64,000 nt of DNA, taken from Stutzerimonas xanthomarina DSM 18231. Its GTDB lineage: Bacteria > Pseudomonadota > Gammaproteobacteria > Pseudomonadales > Pseudomonadaceae. Both the position numbers and the translations under genes were made by a program. The DNA lies in assembly GCF_900129835.1 (NCBI RefSeq), contig NZ_FQXA01000002.1, positions 496,001 to 560,000 of the forward strand, written 5' to 3'. Below are positions 8,352 through 19,211 of the stretch, in pieces. Below the pieces are notes generated by a model. It was not told where the DNA came from, did no database searches, and saw only the letters and a program-made list of their open reading frames with translations. Numbering within the stretch: position 1 is the first letter of the stretch; each line of letters begins with the position of its first letter.

Positions 8352-9151
8352 ATCTGGACAAGACCCACCCCCTCGACAGCAGCGACCTCGATGCGCACAT
8401 GTCGACTGCGGTCAACACGGTCCGCCTGCTGACCGTGAACACCCACAAGGGCTTCACCGCCCTTAACCGGCGGTTCATCTTGCCGGAGTTGCGTGAGGCG
8501 GTCAGAGCCGTATCGGCCGATGTCGTGTTCCTGCAGGAAGTACTCGGCACGCATGAAAAACACGCATTGCGCTTTCACGACTGGCCCAATATGTCGCAGT
8601 ACGAGTTCCTGGCCGACAGCATCTGGACCGATTTCGCCTATGGTCGCAACGCCGTCTACCCGGACGGTGATCACGGCAACGCGCTGCTGTCGAAATTCCC
8701 TATCACGCGCTACGAGAACCTCGACATCTCCATTGCGGGGCCGGAAAGGCGCGGCCTGTTGCATAGCGTGCTGCAGGTGCCTGGGCATGACGAGTTTCAT
8801 GCCATTTGCGTTCATCTCGGTTTGCGTGAAGCCCATCGTCAGCAGCAACTGCGCCTCCTCTGTGACCTCCTCGACTCGCTGCCAGCAGATGCCCCCGTCG
8901 TCGTCGCCGGGGACTTCAATGACTGGCGCCTGAAGGGCGCTCAGGTGCTGGATCGCTGCGCTGGCATGCATGAGGTGTTCGCGGTAGCACAGGGCAAGGT
9001 CGCCAAAACCTTCCCCGCACGCTGGCCCGTGCTGCGCCTGGATCGCATCTATGTGCGAAATGCCACGAGCCACAAAGCGCGAATACTGGGCAACAAACCC
9101 TGGACGCACTTGTCCGATCATCTGCCCTTGGCGGTGGAGATACACCTATGA
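8348..9151 (+). CDS. Endonuclease/exonuclease/phosphatase family protein (YbhP-like)
   Basis: This 267-residue EEP-superfamily hydrolase shows TVNTHKGF near the N-terminus, VVFLQEV (catalytic Glu about residue 60), GDHGNALLS, a VHLGL strand, VVAGDFNDWR (about 182-191) and the closing SDHLPLAVEI. These are the metal-binding and catalytic motifs of DNase I-like phosphodiesterases. Its place directly before clsB, with overlaps on both sides (GTG start at 8348; ATGA at 9148-9151), copies the ybhP-ybhO-ybhN order of E. coli. The substrate is unknown. Coupling to a phospholipid synthase suggests a role at the membrane, which is inference. Confidence 0.88.
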   Translation: MNLDKTHPLDSSDLDAHMSTAVNTVRLLTVNTHKGFTALNRRFILPELREAVRAVSADVVFLQEVLGTHEKHALRFHDWPNMSQYEFLADSIWTDFAYGRNAVYPDGDHGNALLSKFPITRYENLDISIAGPERRGLLHSVLQVPGHDEFHAICVHLGLREAHRQQQLRLLCDLLDSLPADAPVVVAGDFNDWRLKGAQVLDRCAGMHEVFAVAQGKVAKTFPARWPVLRLDRIYVRNATSHKARILGNKPWTHLSDHLPLAVEIHL

Positions 9152-10383
9152 ATTTTCACTGGAGAGACGGGAATCGTCTTCAGTTGCTGGAGAACGGCGA
9201 GGAATTCTTCCCCGCTGTGTTCGAGGCCATTGCGGCCGCGGAAAAGGAAGTCCTGCTGGAAACCTTCATCTTCTTCAAGGATAAGGTCGGGCAGGAGCTG
9301 CAACAGATACTGATTGCGGCGGCGGAGCGCGGCGTCAGCGTGAACGTTACCGTGGACGGCTATGGCTCGGCTGACCTGGACGGTGACTTTGCTGCGGCGA
9401 TGGCCCGCGCAGGCGTACGCATCCATGTGTTCGATCCCGGCAAGCGGCTGTTGGGCAAGCGCGTCAATGTATTCAGGCGCATGCACCGCAAGATTGTCGT
9501 CGTGGATGGCCAGCTTGCGTTCATCGGAGGCATCAATTTTTCTGCAGATCACCTAGGCGATTTTGGCCCTGCGGCGAAGCAGGACTACGCGCTGCGGGTC
9601 GAAGGTCCAGTGGTGCATGACATCCACCACTTCGCACTGAGCGCTATCGGTCCTGCCCAAACGAACCGGCGATGGTGGCACCGGCGAATGCGAACGCAGA
9701 GCAACGGCTTTGTCGGGGTCAGCCGGGGCGAAGCGCGTGCGCTGTTCGTTACCCGCGACAACAACGACCATCGCAACGACATTGAGCAGCATTATCTGCA
9801 GGCGATCCGCGATGCCCGTTCACGCCTGCTAATCGCCAATGCCTATTTCTTCCCCGGTTACCGCGTGCTGCGGGAAATCCGCAACGCCGCGCGGCGTGGC
9901 GTCAGGGTCCGGTTGATTCTGCAGGGCGAACCGGACATGCCGATCGCCAAGTTCGGCGCACGCATGCTCTACAACTATCTGATGAGCGACGGTGTCGAGA
10001 TCCATGAATACTGCCGCCGGCCGCTGCATGGCAAGGTCGCCCTGGCCGATTACGAATGGTCCACTGTGGGCTCAAGCAACCTCGACCCCCTGAGCCTGTC
10101 GCTCAATCTCGAGGCGAACCTGATCATTCGTGATCACAATTTCAATCGCCAATTGCACGAGAACCTGGACCGGCTGCTGCAACAGGACTGCCGGCGCATT
10201 CCGTTGGAACGCATCATCCGCGGCTACTGGTGGCGGGCGCCGCTGGCCTTCATCATCTTCCACTTTCTGCGCCACTTCCCTCAGTGGGTGGGACTGTTGC
10301 CGGCTCATAAACCCAAGTTGCAGCTGCTCGATCCGCAGCCACTTGAACCCAGCCCTGCCCCCTTGCAGCGAGATCATCAATGA
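9148..10383 (+). CDS. clsB: Cardiolipin synthase B
   Basis: This 411-residue phospholipase D-superfamily enzyme has both HKD motifs: His113-Lys115-Asp120 in MHRKIVVVDG followed by GINFS, and His294-Lys296-Asp301 in PLHGKVALAD followed by GSSNLDPLS. ClsB-type enzymes make cardiolipin at the inner membrane by phosphatidyl transfer. There are no N-terminal transmembrane helices, as expected for ClsB rather than ClsA. The C-terminus carries a short hydrophobic segment (PLAFIIFHFL). The start and stop overlap the neighbours by ATGA on each side, so translation is tightly coupled with the YbhP-like and YbhN-like proteins. The osmotic-stress context (trehalose and glucan genes) fits envelope remodelling. 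Confidence 0.93.
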   Translation: MNFHWRDGNRLQLLENGEEFFPAVFEAIAAAEKEVLLETFIFFKDKVGQELQQILIAAAERGVSVNVTVDGYGSADLDGDFAAAMARAGVRIHVFDPGKRLLGKRVNVFRRMHRKIVVVDGQLAFIGGINFSADHLGDFGPAAKQDYALRVEGPVVHDIHHFALSAIGPAQTNRRWWHRRMRTQSNGFVGVSRGEARALFVTRDNNDHRNDIEQHYLQAIRDARSRLLIANAYFFPGYRVLREIRNAARRGVRVRLILQGEPDMPIAKFGARMLYNYLMSDGVEIHEYCRRPLHGKVALADYEWSTVGSSNLDPLSLSLNLEANLIIRDHNFNRQLHENLDRLLQQDCRRIPLERIIRGYWWRAPLAFIIFHFLRHFPQWVGLLPAHKPKLQLLDPQPLEPSPAPLQRDHQ

Positions 10384-11399
10384 CCGAGCGACACCACCAG
10401 CCACAGAGCGGGTGGCGCCGCCGTTGGCCGCTGATCAAGAAGATCCTGACCTACTGCTTCTTCATCCTCGTCGCCGGGCTCTTGATCAGTTTGGCGCGCA
10501 ACGTCGACTGGCGTGAGGTCTACCAGACGCTGCGCAACTACAGTGCCAGAACCCTGTGGCTCGCCGGCGCAGCCACCGCGGTGAGCTATGCGGTGTATTG
10601 CTGTTTTGACGTACTCGGCAAACGCTATGCACAGCACGATATGCCGATCCGACAGATCGTCCCGGTGACCTTCGTCTGTTATGCCTTCAACCTCAACCTG
10701 AGCGCCTGGGTTGGAGGTATCGCGCTGCGCTATCGACTCTATTCCCGCTTTGGTCTGCGCACCTCGCAGATCACCCGCGTATTCACCATGAGCGTACTGA
10801 CCAACTGGCTCGGCTACCTGTGGCTGGCCGGGTTGATCTTCGCGCTGGGCTGGATTACGCCGCCCGATGACTGGAAAATCGGTCATACCGCACTGCGTGT
10901 GCTGGGTGCCGGGCTGCTGCTGGCCTCGGCGATCTATCTATGGGCGTGCGGCTTCTCCAAACGGCGTCACTGGACGATCCGCACGCACGAGCTCTATCTG
11001 CCGAGCCTGCGCCTGGCCGTGGTCCAGATGCTGCTTGGAGCATGCAACTGGGCGCTGATGGCGCTGGTGGTCTACTTCATGTTGTCGCAGCAGGTGGCCT
11101 ATCCCGTTGTGCTGGGCATTTTGATGATCAGCAGCGTGGCCGGCGTGATTGCCCATATCCCGGCTGGCCTGGGCGTGATCGAGGCGGTGTTCGTCGCGAT
11201 GCTGGGCGGCGGCGAGCTCAGCCAGGCCAGCATCGTGGCCGGGCTGATCGGCTACCGGGTGGTTTACTTCCTTATCCCGCTCGTGTTCGCCACGATGATC
11301 TACGTGGTACTGGAAATACGGGCGAAGAAGCTGCGCTCCCGTGACCAGGCGCGCTCAGATGAAGACCCGCATGAAGAGCACCCTCCCACCGCAGCGTGA
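10380..11399 (+). CDS. YbhN-like integral membrane protein (LPG synthase TM / UPF0104 family)
   Basis: This 339-residue inner-membrane protein has about eight hydrophobic segments, beginning with ILTYCFFILVAGLLISLA (about 22-39) and ending with VVYFLIPLVFATMIYVVLE. The family signature FVCYAFNLNLSAWVGG with RYRLYSRFGL (about 95-125) and HIPAGLGVIEAVFVAMLGG (about 258-276) matches the UPF0104/aglD-like group related to the MprF flippase domain. It is translationally coupled to clsB. A role in moving or regulating phospholipids is plausible, but I cannot show it from sequence. The following terminator is shared with the convergent glgB. Confidence 0.88.
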   Translation: MTERHHQPQSGWRRRWPLIKKILTYCFFILVAGLLISLARNVDWREVYQTLRNYSARTLWLAGAATAVSYAVYCCFDVLGKRYAQHDMPIRQIVPVTFVCYAFNLNLSAWVGGIALRYRLYSRFGLRTSQITRVFTMSVLTNWLGYLWLAGLIFALGWITPPDDWKIGHTALRVLGAGLLLASAIYLWACGFSKRRHWTIRTHELYLPSLRLAVVQMLLGACNWALMALVVYFMLSQQVAYPVVLGILMISSVAGVIAHIPAGLGVIEAVFVAMLGGGELSQASIVAGLIGYRVVYFLIPLVFATMIYVVLEIRAKKLRSRDQARSDEDPHEEHPPTAA

Positions 11400-11443
11400 G
11401 ATCGGTCGGCGGCCTGGTTGAACTTGCTATAGCAACAGACAAT

Positions 11444-11477
11444 AAAAAGCCGGAGCGCTCATTGCTCCGGCTTTTTT
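11444..11477. terminator. Bidirectional terminator between ybhN-like gene and glgB
   Basis: A long stem AAAAAGCCGGAGC / GCTCCGGCTTTTT with a 7-nt loop (11457-11463). A-rich and T-rich flanks let it work for both convergent transcripts. Confidence 0.92.
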
Positions 11478-11514
11478 GCGGCTGGCGTCTGGGGTCAGGC
11501 GCCGCTCGGCGGCA

Positions 11515-13734
11515 TCAGCCAGACCTGGGCCGAAGAATAATCACACCCAGTGGCGGTAGTGTCAGTGCCAGTGAAACATCCTGCCCGTGCGCCGCGATCT
11601 GCTCGGTCAAGATGCCGCCGCCATTGCCCACGTTGGAGCCACCATAGCACTCGGCATCGCTGTTGAAGATTTCCTCCCAGCGACTGTCAACCGGCACACC
11701 AATGCGATAACTCTCACGGACTACCGGCGTGTAGTTGCCGACGATCAACAGCGGGTCGCCGCTTGAGCCCCTGCGCAACCAAGCGAATACGCTGTTGGCA
11801 CGGTCATCGCCAATCAGCCACTGAAAGCCCGCCGGCTCGGAATCCAACTCGTACAACGCAGGTTCATGGCTGTAGAGGTGGTTGAGATCGCGCACGAGAT
11901 TCTGAACGCCACGGTGATCGGCCTCTTCTAGCAGATGCCAATCGAGCTCGCGGTCATGGTTCCACTCGCGCCACTGGCCAAACTCGGAGCCCATGAACAG
12001 CAGCTTTTTGCCGGGATGCGTCCACATGAAGGCGAGATAGGCTCGGAGATTGGCGAACTTCTGCCAACGGTCCCCGGGCATCTTGTCGATCAACGAGCCT
12101 TTGCCGTGCACCACTTCGTCATGGGAAATCGGCAGCACGAAGTGCTCCGAATAGGCGTAGACCATGCCGAAGGTGAACTTGTCATGGTGATATTGGCGGT
12201 TGATCGGGTCTTCCTGGATGTATTGAAGCGTGTCGTGCATCCAGCCCATGTTCCATTTGTAGGCAAAGCCCAACCCGTTCTCGGACGTCGGTTTGCTCAC
12301 GCCTGGGAAAGCGGTGGACTCTTCCGCGATGACCAGCGCACCGGGCGTTTCGGTGGCTACAACATCGTTCAGGTGACGCAGAAAGTCGATCGCTTCGAGG
12401 TTCTCCCTGCCGCCGTGCCGGTTGGGAATCCACTCGCCTTCCTTGCGTGAATAGTCTCGGTAGAGCATCGAAGCGACCGCATCCACGCGCAGTGCATCGA
12501 CATGGAATTCACGCAACCAGTGCAAGGCGGATGCGAGCATGAAGCCATGCACCTCGGTACGACCAAGGTTGTAGATGTAGGTATCCCAATCCTGATGGAA
12601 CCCCTCGAATGGGTGCGCGTATTCGTATAGCGCGGTGCCGTCGAACTCGCCCAAACCGTGGGCATCGGTGGGGAAATGCGCCGGAACCCAGTCGAGAATC
12701 ACGCCGATGCCCGCAGCGTGACAGGCATCGACGAACGCGGCGAAGTCATGGGCGTTGCCGTAGCGGGCACTGGGCGCGAATTGCGACAGCAGTTGATAGC
12801 CCCAGGAACCGCCGAACGGGTGCTCCATGATCGGCATCAGCTCAATATGGGTGAAGCCCAGGTCTTTGATATACGGGATCAACCGCTCGGCCAGCTCATG
12901 CCAGTTGTACAGGCGGCCGTCATCGCCACCGTCGCGGCGCCAGGAGCCTGCGTGCAGCTCGTAAATGGTCATCGGTGCTTTCACCGATTGTTGAGCTGCA
13001 CGCTGCTGCAGCCAGTCCTCATCCTTCCACTCGTATTCGAGCGGGTGCGAGATGACCGATGCGGTGCCCGGCGGGAGTTCAGTGGCCAGCGCAATCGGGT
13101 CGGCCTTCAGCGGCAGAATCCCGTTGGGTCCAAGGATCTCGTACTTGTACTTATCGCCCGGTTGCAAACGCGGGATGAAGATCTCCCAGACGCCTGACGG
13201 AAAGCGCAGGCGCATGGGGTGCCGACGCCCGTCCCAGCCGTTGAAACTGCCGACGACCGATACGCGGCGCGCATTAGGCGCCCACACTGCGAAGCGGACA
13301 CCCTGAACGCCCTCGACCTCCATGGGCTGAGCGCCAAATACACGGCCGATCTGCCGATGGTTGCCCTCGGAAAACAGGTACATGTCCATTTCGCCGAGTT
13401 GGGGACCAAAGCTGAACGGATCTTCAGTGAGCTGCTCGCCGCTCGCCCAGCGAATTTTCAACAAATACGGCTGTTGGTTGGTCAGCCGGGTAAAGAAGAA
13501 GCCTGGCACCTGGCCCTGCTCCATCGCGGCCAATACACGCCCGCCGCTACGCTCGAGCACCTCGACACCCAGCGCGTTGGGTAGGTAGGCGCGCACCACC
13601 AGACCATCGCCGTCTGGATGCGGGCCAAGGATCGAAAACGGATTGCCATGCTCGGCGCGCACCAGCGCATCGACGTCGGCATCGGTTGGCAGCAGGTTTT
13701 CACCGGGCATTGTCACGGCCGGACGGTCAATCAT
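11515..13734 (-). CDS. glgB: 1,4-alpha-glucan branching enzyme GlgB
   Basis: This 739-residue GH13 branching enzyme introduces alpha-1,6 branches into the glucan made by GlgE. It has an N-terminal extension domain ([12 protein letters not shown] at about 30-41), a CBM48 module ([18 protein letters not shown]) and the barrel. The triad is Asp418 in [12 protein letters not shown], Glu471 in VIAEES and Asp539 in [13 protein letters not shown]. The length is normal. It is the last gene of the minus-strand glgE-treS/mak-glgB operon. Its ATG overlaps the treS stop by 4 bp (13731-13734). Confidence 0.97.
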   Translation of the reverse strand: MIDRPAVTMPGENLLPTDADVDALVRAEHGNPFSILGPHPDGDGLVVRAYLPNALGVEVLERSGGRVLAAMEQGQVPGFFFTRLTNQQPYLLKIRWASGEQLTEDPFSFGPQLGEMDMYLFSEGNHRQIGRVFGAQPMEVEGVQGVRFAVWAPNARRVSVVGSFNGWDGRRHPMRLRFPSGVWEIFIPRLQPGDKYKYEILGPNGILPLKADPIALATELPPGTASVISHPLEYEWKDEDWLQQRAAQQSVKAPMTIYELHAGSWRRDGGDDGRLYNWHELAERLIPYIKDLGFTHIELMPIMEHPFGGSWGYQLLSQFAPSARYGNAHDFAAFVDACHAAGIGVILDWVPAHFPTDAHGLGEFDGTALYEYAHPFEGFHQDWDTYIYNLGRTEVHGFMLASALHWLREFHVDALRVDAVASMLYRDYSRKEGEWIPNRHGGRENLEAIDFLRHLNDVVATETPGALVIAEESTAFPGVSKPTSENGLGFAYKWNMGWMHDTLQYIQEDPINRQYHHDKFTFGMVYAYSEHFVLPISHDEVVHGKGSLIDKMPGDRWQKFANLRAYLAFMWTHPGKKLLFMGSEFGQWREWNHDRELDWHLLEEADHRGVQNLVRDLNHLYSHEPALYELDSEPAGFQWLIGDDRANSVFAWLRRGSSGDPLLIVGNYTPVVRESYRIGVPVDSRWEEIFNSDAECYGGSNVGNGGGILTEQIAAHGQDVSLALTLPPLGVIILRPRSG

Positions 13735-16700
13735 TGGGAACCTCCATCGGAAATCTGTTGTGCCAGCGTCGCCAGCCCCTGAAGCGGGACGGACAGCCAG
13801 GCCGGGCGGTTCTCAGCCTCATAGGCCACTTCATATGCTGTTTTCTCCAGACTGAACAGTGCCAGGGCCGCATCGGCTCCAGCGGTGTCCTTCCAGGCGT
13901 GAGGCAACTCGGCCGTCGCCTCACGATAAGCCTCCAAAAAGACCGCACGTGCACTTTGCTGATAGGTATCGGAAATGTTGCGGCGCGCCTGATCAGCCGC
14001 TTCCGAACTGTCGCTGGACTGCGCGTTGCGCAGGGTCATGGCCGTTGCGTATTCAAAGGAACGCAGCACACCGGCTACGTCCTTGAATGGGCTCAGTTTG
14101 CTGCGCCGTTCCTCGAGCGAGCGCGCTGGTTCGCCCTCGAAGTCGATGAAATAGGCATCACCTTGCGCGACAAGTACCTGCCCAAGGTGCAGGTCACCAT
14201 GGACACGGGTCCGCAGACCGCCAAGGGTGCGGTTGGCCAGCCGTTTGACCTCGGCTAGCAGCTCCTTTCGTTGACCAAGCAACTGATCGACCAGCGCGGT
14301 TGCCTTGCGATCCAGATCGCCACGGCGAGCCTGCAGCAGATCAAGCGCATGCTCGACCTGTCCGGATATCAGCTGCGTCCATTCCTTGGCGTCCGATGCA
14401 TTGGTCGGCTCGGCAGCAAAGGCCTGGTTGTCGGTCGGTACTGCCAAGGTCATGTGCATTTCGCCGAGACGCTGCCCGAGCAGGCGATTGAAGGCTTCCA
14501 ACTCCTCCAGCGCGCTGAACTGGTTTTCATGCAGCGAGACACCATCTGAAATCTCGTCGCGTACGGCCCGGTCCAGCGTGTTCAACGTCCATTCCCAGGC
14601 ATCGCCTTGGTTGTCGAGGAAGCGCTGCACCACCATGAGGGCGTACTGCTCGCCCTTCTTGTCGAAGCGGCTTACCTGCCCCAACATCGCCGAGATATGG
14701 GTGAAGCCTTGCTCGGTCAGGAAGCTGCCCATCTCCAGTTCCGGGTGCATCCCCGCCGAGACGCGGCGCAGGACCTTGATCATCATGCTGCTGTCGATGA
14801 TTGCCGAGCTGTTGGACTGTTCGGCGGTGAGGTATCGCACCTCCGCATCTGCAGACAATTCGATCTCTGCCAGCTGCGCCATCGGCTGGAAACGAATCTC
14901 GCCATCGCCACAAGGCAGCACCTGCTGCTCACGCAGCCCCTGGATAACCCCCAGGACAAATTGCTTCAGCGCGAACGCGTCGGTCAGCAGGCCCACCTGC
15001 GGGCCGCGACGAACCCGCGCCATGGCCAGTTGCTGTGGAAGCGCGATGTCGAAATCGCCTTCATCGAGGAAGCCCAGCGGCATCTGGTAAAGATCGGTAC
15101 GCCCGCCTGCCTCGACTGCAATCTCACTGAGCAATACCGGGCGTTGTGGATCGCCAAACGGCACGCTGTAGCAGAATTTGATCGAGCTGATCGCTGCATC
15201 CTTGCTGGCAAACCAGCGCCGCTTCGGCAGATACGCCGGCAGCGACTCGGTTTCCAGAATCCGTTTGTTGGCTACGGTAAGCGTATCCAGGCGCTTAAGC
15301 ACCAGCGTTTGAAAGTCAGGCATGGTTTCCACCGGTGCTTGGTGCCAGCTGGGCATCTGGTGAGTGGTTGCGAGCTGAAACCAGTAGAAGCCGTAAGGTG
15401 GCAACGTCAGCAGATACGGAAGTTGGCCAATCGGCGGGAAGGCGCTGCCGCCAACCATTTCCACCGGAACCATCCCGGCGTAGTGAGACAACTCCAGCTC
15501 GGCAGCCTGTGCCGACCGCGACACGTTGGCGACGCAGAAGATCACTTCCGTCTCGCCCGTTGCCGTTGTGAACTCGCGGATGTACGCGAGAATCCGGCGA
15601 TTGCTGGGTGCAAGCATCTTCAGCGTGCCGCGGCCGAATGCCTTGAATTGCTTGCGGATCGAAAGCAACCGCCGCGTCCAGTTGAGCAGCGAATGCGGGT
15701 CGCGCTGCTGAGCCTCGACGTTGATCGCCTGGTAGCCATACAGCGGGTCCATGAGCGGCGGCAGCACCAGGCTGGGCGGGTCGGCGCGGGAGAAGCCGCC
15801 GTTGCGGTCCGGCGACCACTGCATCGGCGTGCGAACGCCGTCGCGATCGCCGAGGAAAATGTTGTCCCCCATGCCGATTTCGTCGCCGTAATAAATCACC
15901 GGCGTGCCCGGCATCGACAGCAGCAAGCTATTGAGCAGCTCGATTCTGCGGCGGTCCCGCTCCAGCAACGGCGCCAGGCGACGGCGGATGCCAAGGTTGA
16001 TTCGTGCGCGCTTGTCCGACGCGTAGTAATTCCAGAGGTAGTCGCGTTCCTTGTCGGTCACCATTTCGAGGGTCAGCTCGTCATGGTTGCGCAGGAAAAT
16101 CGCCCACTGGCAGTTTTCCGGGATGTCTGGCGTTTGACGGAGGATGTCCGTAATTGGAAAGCGATCCTCCTGGGCGAGCGCCATGTACATGCGCGGCATC
16201 AGCGGGAAATGGAACGCCATGTGACATTCGTCGCCAAGCCCGCCACCCTCACCGCCGAAGTACAGCTGCGTGTCTTCCGGCCACTGGTTGGCTTCGGCCA
16301 GCAGCATGCGGTCGGGGTAGTTGGCGTCAATTTCGGCACGAACCTTTTTCAGTACTTCATGAGTTTCCGGCAGGTTCTCGTTGTTGGTCCCGTCGCGCTC
16401 GACCAGGTAGGGAATCGCATCCAGACGCAGACCGTCGATTCCCAGGTCCAGCCAGTAGCGCATCACGCTGAGAACCGCCTTCATCACCTGCGGATTGTCG
16501 AAATTGAGGTCCGGCTGGTGTGAGTAGAAACGGTGCCAGAAGTACTGCTGGGCGACCGGGTCCCAGGTCCAGTTCGACGCCTCGGTATCGAGGAAGATGA
16601 TCCGTGTACCGTCGTACTTTTTGTCCGTGTCTGACCAGACGTAGAAGTCCCGCGCAGCGGAACCCTTCTTCGCCTTGCGCGCTCGCTGGAACCACGGATG

Positions 16701-17054
16701 TTGGTCGGAGGTGTGGTTGATGACCAGCTCGGTGATTACACGCAGGCCACGTTTGTGCGCTTCGGCAATGAAGCGCCTGGCGTCAGCCATGGTGCCGTAG
16801 TCGGGGTGCACGCCGCGGTACTCGGCGATGTCATAGCCGTCATCACGACGCGGCGACGGGTAGAACGGCAGCAGCCAGACGGTATTCACCCCCAGGTCGG
16901 CGATGTAGTCGAGCTTGTCGATCAACCCCTGAAAATCGCCTACACCGTCGTTGTTGGAGTCGAAAAAGGATTTCAGGTGGACCTGATAGACCACCGCATC
17001 CTTGTACCAAAGAGGATCCTTGATAAAGGCAGCAGGTTTGCGTGCTCTCGCCAT
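13731..17054 (-). CDS. treS: Trehalose synthase fused to maltokinase (TreS-Mak)
   Basis: This 1107-residue fusion contains a complete GH13 trehalose synthase (about residues 1-550) and a C-terminal maltokinase (about 570-1107). The TreS part opens [20 protein letters not shown] and has the triad Asp212 ([11 protein letters not shown]), Glu254 ([11 protein letters not shown]) and Asp325 ([12 protein letters not shown]). The Mak part carries the kinase loop [10 protein letters not shown] (His952, Asp954) and YFIDFEGEP. The fusion interconverts trehalose and maltose and phosphorylates maltose to maltose-1-phosphate, the substrate of GlgE encoded upstream. The start at 17054 (MARARKP) has AAAGGGA upstream; the frame runs 20 residues further without family-like sequence. 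Such fusions are normal in pseudomonads. Confidence 0.96.
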   Translation of the reverse strand: MARARKPAAFIKDPLWYKDAVVYQVHLKSFFDSNNDGVGDFQGLIDKLDYIADLGVNTVWLLPFYPSPRRDDGYDIAEYRGVHPDYGTMADARRFIAEAHKRGLRVITELVINHTSDQHPWFQRARKAKKGSAARDFYVWSDTDKKYDGTRIIFLDTEASNWTWDPVAQQYFWHRFYSHQPDLNFDNPQVMKAVLSVMRYWLDLGIDGLRLDAIPYLVERDGTNNENLPETHEVLKKVRAEIDANYPDRMLLAEANQWPEDTQLYFGGEGGGLGDECHMAFHFPLMPRMYMALAQEDRFPITDILRQTPDIPENCQWAIFLRNHDELTLEMVTDKERDYLWNYYASDKRARINLGIRRRLAPLLERDRRRIELLNSLLLSMPGTPVIYYGDEIGMGDNIFLGDRDGVRTPMQWSPDRNGGFSRADPPSLVLPPLMDPLYGYQAINVEAQQRDPHSLLNWTRRLLSIRKQFKAFGRGTLKMLAPSNRRILAYIREFTTATGETEVIFCVANVSRSAQAAELELSHYAGMVPVEMVGGSAFPPIGQLPYLLTLPPYGFYWFQLATTHQMPSWHQAPVETMPDFQTLVLKRLDTLTVANKRILETESLPAYLPKRRWFASKDAAISSIKFCYSVPFGDPQRPVLLSEIAVEAGGRTDLYQMPLGFLDEGDFDIALPQQLAMARVRRGPQVGLLTDAFALKQFVLGVIQGLREQQVLPCGDGEIRFQPMAQLAEIELSADAEVRYLTAEQSNSSAIIDSSMMIKVLRRVSAGMHPELEMGSFLTEQGFTHISAMLGQVSRFDKKGEQYALMVVQRFLDNQGDAWEWTLNTLDRAVRDEISDGVSLHENQFSALEELEAFNRLLGQRLGEMHMTLAVPTDNQAFAAEPTNASDAKEWTQLISGQVEHALDLLQARRGDLDRKATALVDQLLGQRKELLAEVKRLANRTLGGLRTRVHGDLHLGQVLVAQGDAYFIDFEGEPARSLEERRSKLSPFKDVAGVLRSFEYATAMTLRNAQSSDSSEAADQARRNISDTYQQSARAVFLEAYREATAELPHAWKDTAGADAALALFSLEKTAYEVAYEAENRPAWLSVPLQGLATLAQQISDGGSQ

Positions 17055-17198
17055 GGTCTCGTTCCCTTTATCTGCCTCGCGGCTGGCCCATATCAGGAGC
17101 CAGCCGAGGCGCAAAAGTAGGTCAGTCCGGCTATAAACAACATCATCTAGCGCTTACAACTAACTGATACGTATCGTTTTTATGTCTTTCTTAACAAA

Positions 17199-19211
17199 TC
17201 ACTTTAAATCTGGATCCATGGCATCCGAGCTGATGCGCCAAATGCCAAACGGCAAGTGCCACGGCTCGATGCGCATCCACTGAGTTTTGCCGTACCAGGT
17301 CCAGCGATGCCCGTTCATAAGGTCTTCGCCGCGGGTCTCTGCATCGTCTGGCAGGCCCAGCTCCCAGAGCGGGAGCTCGAAATGCGCTTCCTGAGCGTTG
17401 TGCGGATCGAGGCTGATCGCGACGAGAATGAAGTTCTTGAGATCCGGTGTACGCTTGCCGAAGAAGAAGATGTTGTCGTTGTGGGCCGTGTACGCCTTGA
17501 AACCGAGATGCGTCTGCAAGGCCGGGTTCTGTCGACGGATGCGGTTGAGCTGAGCGATCTCCGCAACGATGTTGCCCGGTGCGTGATAATCCCGAACCCG
17601 AATCTGATACTTCTCTGAATCCAGATACTCCTCCTTGCCCGGAATCGCGGCGGACTCGCACAGTTCAAACCCCGAGTACATACCCCACAACCCGGACCCC
17701 ATGGTCGCCAGCGCCGCACGGATCAGAAACCCCGCGCGCCCGGAGTCATGCAGGAAAAACGGATTGATGTCCGGTGTATTGACAAAGAAGTTCGGACGGT
17801 AGCAGTCGCGTAGCGGATGCTCGTTCAGCTCGTTGAAGTACTCGCTGAGCTCCGCCTTGTTGTTGCGCCAGGTGAAGTACGTGTAGCTCTGGTTGAAGCC
17901 GACCTTGCCCAGACGCGCCATCATCGCCGGCTTGGTAAAGGCCTCGGAGAGGAACATCACGTCCGGGTCGCGCTCGCGGATATCGGCAATCATCCATTCC
18001 CAGAACGGCAGCGGCTTGGTGTGGGGGTTGTCGACGCGGAAGATCTTCACGCCCTGCTCGACCCAGTGCCAGATCACGTCGCGCAGCGCGACCCACAGAT
18101 CGGGCATGGCGTCCTCGGCATAGAAATCGACGTTGACGATGTCCTGGTACTTCTTCGGCGGGTTTTCCGCATAGCGGATGGTCCCGTCCGGTCGCCAGGA
18201 GAACCAGCCCGGATGCTCCTGCAGCCAGGGGTGATCCTGTGAACACTGAATGGCGAAGTCGAGAGCGATCTCCAGGCCGTGCTCACGGGCAGCGGCGACC
18301 AGGGCGCGGAAGTCGTCGAGCGTGCCAAGCTCAGGATGGACCGCATCGTGCCCGCCGGCTTCGCTACCGATTGCATAGGGGCTGCCTGGATCATCGGGGC
18401 CGGCATGCAGCGTGTTGTTCGGTCCCTTGCGGTGCTGTCGTCCGATGGGATGAATCGGCGTGAAATAAAGGACGTCGAAGCCCATGTCGCGGATCGACGG
18501 CAAACGCTTGTGCACGTCGTGAAAGGTGCCGTGACGGTTCGGATCATCGGTTTCAGAGCGCGGGAACAACTCGTACCAGCTGGCAAACAGTGCAAGCGGG
18601 CGCTCAACCTCGACAGGAAACACCTCGCTCCGGCTGCAATGCTCACGCGGGTCGGCGTCAGCCATCGCCGCGGCCGTTTCACTGGCCAGCATCACCGAGA
18701 CGCGCTCATCGTCCAGATGCGCCATGCTCAGGCGGTGCAGCAGATCATCGATGATGGCCTTGGTTTCGCCGTGCGCGCGTTGGCTGGCGCGCTCGAGCAG
18801 CAGTCGTCCTTCTTCCAGCTCAAGCTGCACCGGAACGCCTGCGGTGTGCTTCTTGGAAAGCTCGTAACGGTAGGTCTCGTAGATATCCCACCAGGCTTCG
18901 ATCATGAACTCATGCGACGCGACTTGCGTCGGTGTGAACTGCCCTTCCCAGCTGTCGTTACCGATCAGCTTGAGCCGAGCGCGGCGCCAAGTGGTTTCAT
19001 CCTTGGTCCGCCAGCAGATGGTCGCAGCGAGCTGGTCGTGCCCATCGGCGAAGATCTTGCTCGTGACGTTGATCGGGTGGCCGATGGTCGCCTTTGCAGC
19101 AAATCGCCCCCCTTCCAACACGGGTTGGGTCGATTCAATAGCAATGCGCGGCATCCGCAAGGCCTGCTCAAGTCGGGGGTGAATCACCGGATGGGGCTTT
19201 GCATCGGTCAT
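17199..19211 (-). CDS. glgE: Maltose-1-phosphate maltosyltransferase GlgE
   Basis: This 670-residue GH13_3 enzyme transfers maltose from alpha-maltose-1-phosphate to the non-reducing end of a glucan. Asp394 (IFRVDNPHTKPLPFWEW) and Glu423 (FLSEAFTKP) are the expected nucleophile and acid/base, at positions that by memory coincide with the numbering of Streptomyces GlgE. The N-terminal accessory domain (about 1-200) contains a helical insert (ERASQRAHGETKAI). The start at 19211 (MTDAKPHP) has AGGAG seven bases upstream (19219-19225 region); an upstream in-frame start at 19250 lacks support. First gene of the glgE-treS/mak-glgB operon; 144 bp separate it from treS, with no clear terminator. Confidence 0.96.
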   Translation of the reverse strand: MTDAKPHPVIHPRLEQALRMPRIAIESTQPVLEGGRFAAKATIGHPINVTSKIFADGHDQLAATICWRTKDETTWRRARLKLIGNDSWEGQFTPTQVASHEFMIEAWWDIYETYRYELSKKHTAGVPVQLELEEGRLLLERASQRAHGETKAIIDDLLHRLSMAHLDDERVSVMLASETAAAMADADPREHCSRSEVFPVEVERPLALFASWYELFPRSETDDPNRHGTFHDVHKRLPSIRDMGFDVLYFTPIHPIGRQHRKGPNNTLHAGPDDPGSPYAIGSEAGGHDAVHPELGTLDDFRALVAAAREHGLEIALDFAIQCSQDHPWLQEHPGWFSWRPDGTIRYAENPPKKYQDIVNVDFYAEDAMPDLWVALRDVIWHWVEQGVKIFRVDNPHTKPLPFWEWMIADIRERDPDVMFLSEAFTKPAMMARLGKVGFNQSYTYFTWRNNKAELSEYFNELNEHPLRDCYRPNFFVNTPDINPFFLHDSGRAGFLIRAALATMGSGLWGMYSGFELCESAAIPGKEEYLDSEKYQIRVRDYHAPGNIVAEIAQLNRIRRQNPALQTHLGFKAYTAHNDNIFFFGKRTPDLKNFILVAISLDPHNAQEAHFELPLWELGLPDDAETRGEDLMNGHRWTWYGKTQWMRIEPWHLPFGIWRISSDAMDPDLK

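Noticed and set aside
14607..16523. Long plus-strand open frame (638 residues) opposite treS
   Set aside because: Antisense shadow in high-GC DNA. The composition is Arg/His/Gln-rich and it has no credible start; TreS-Mak is clearly the real gene.
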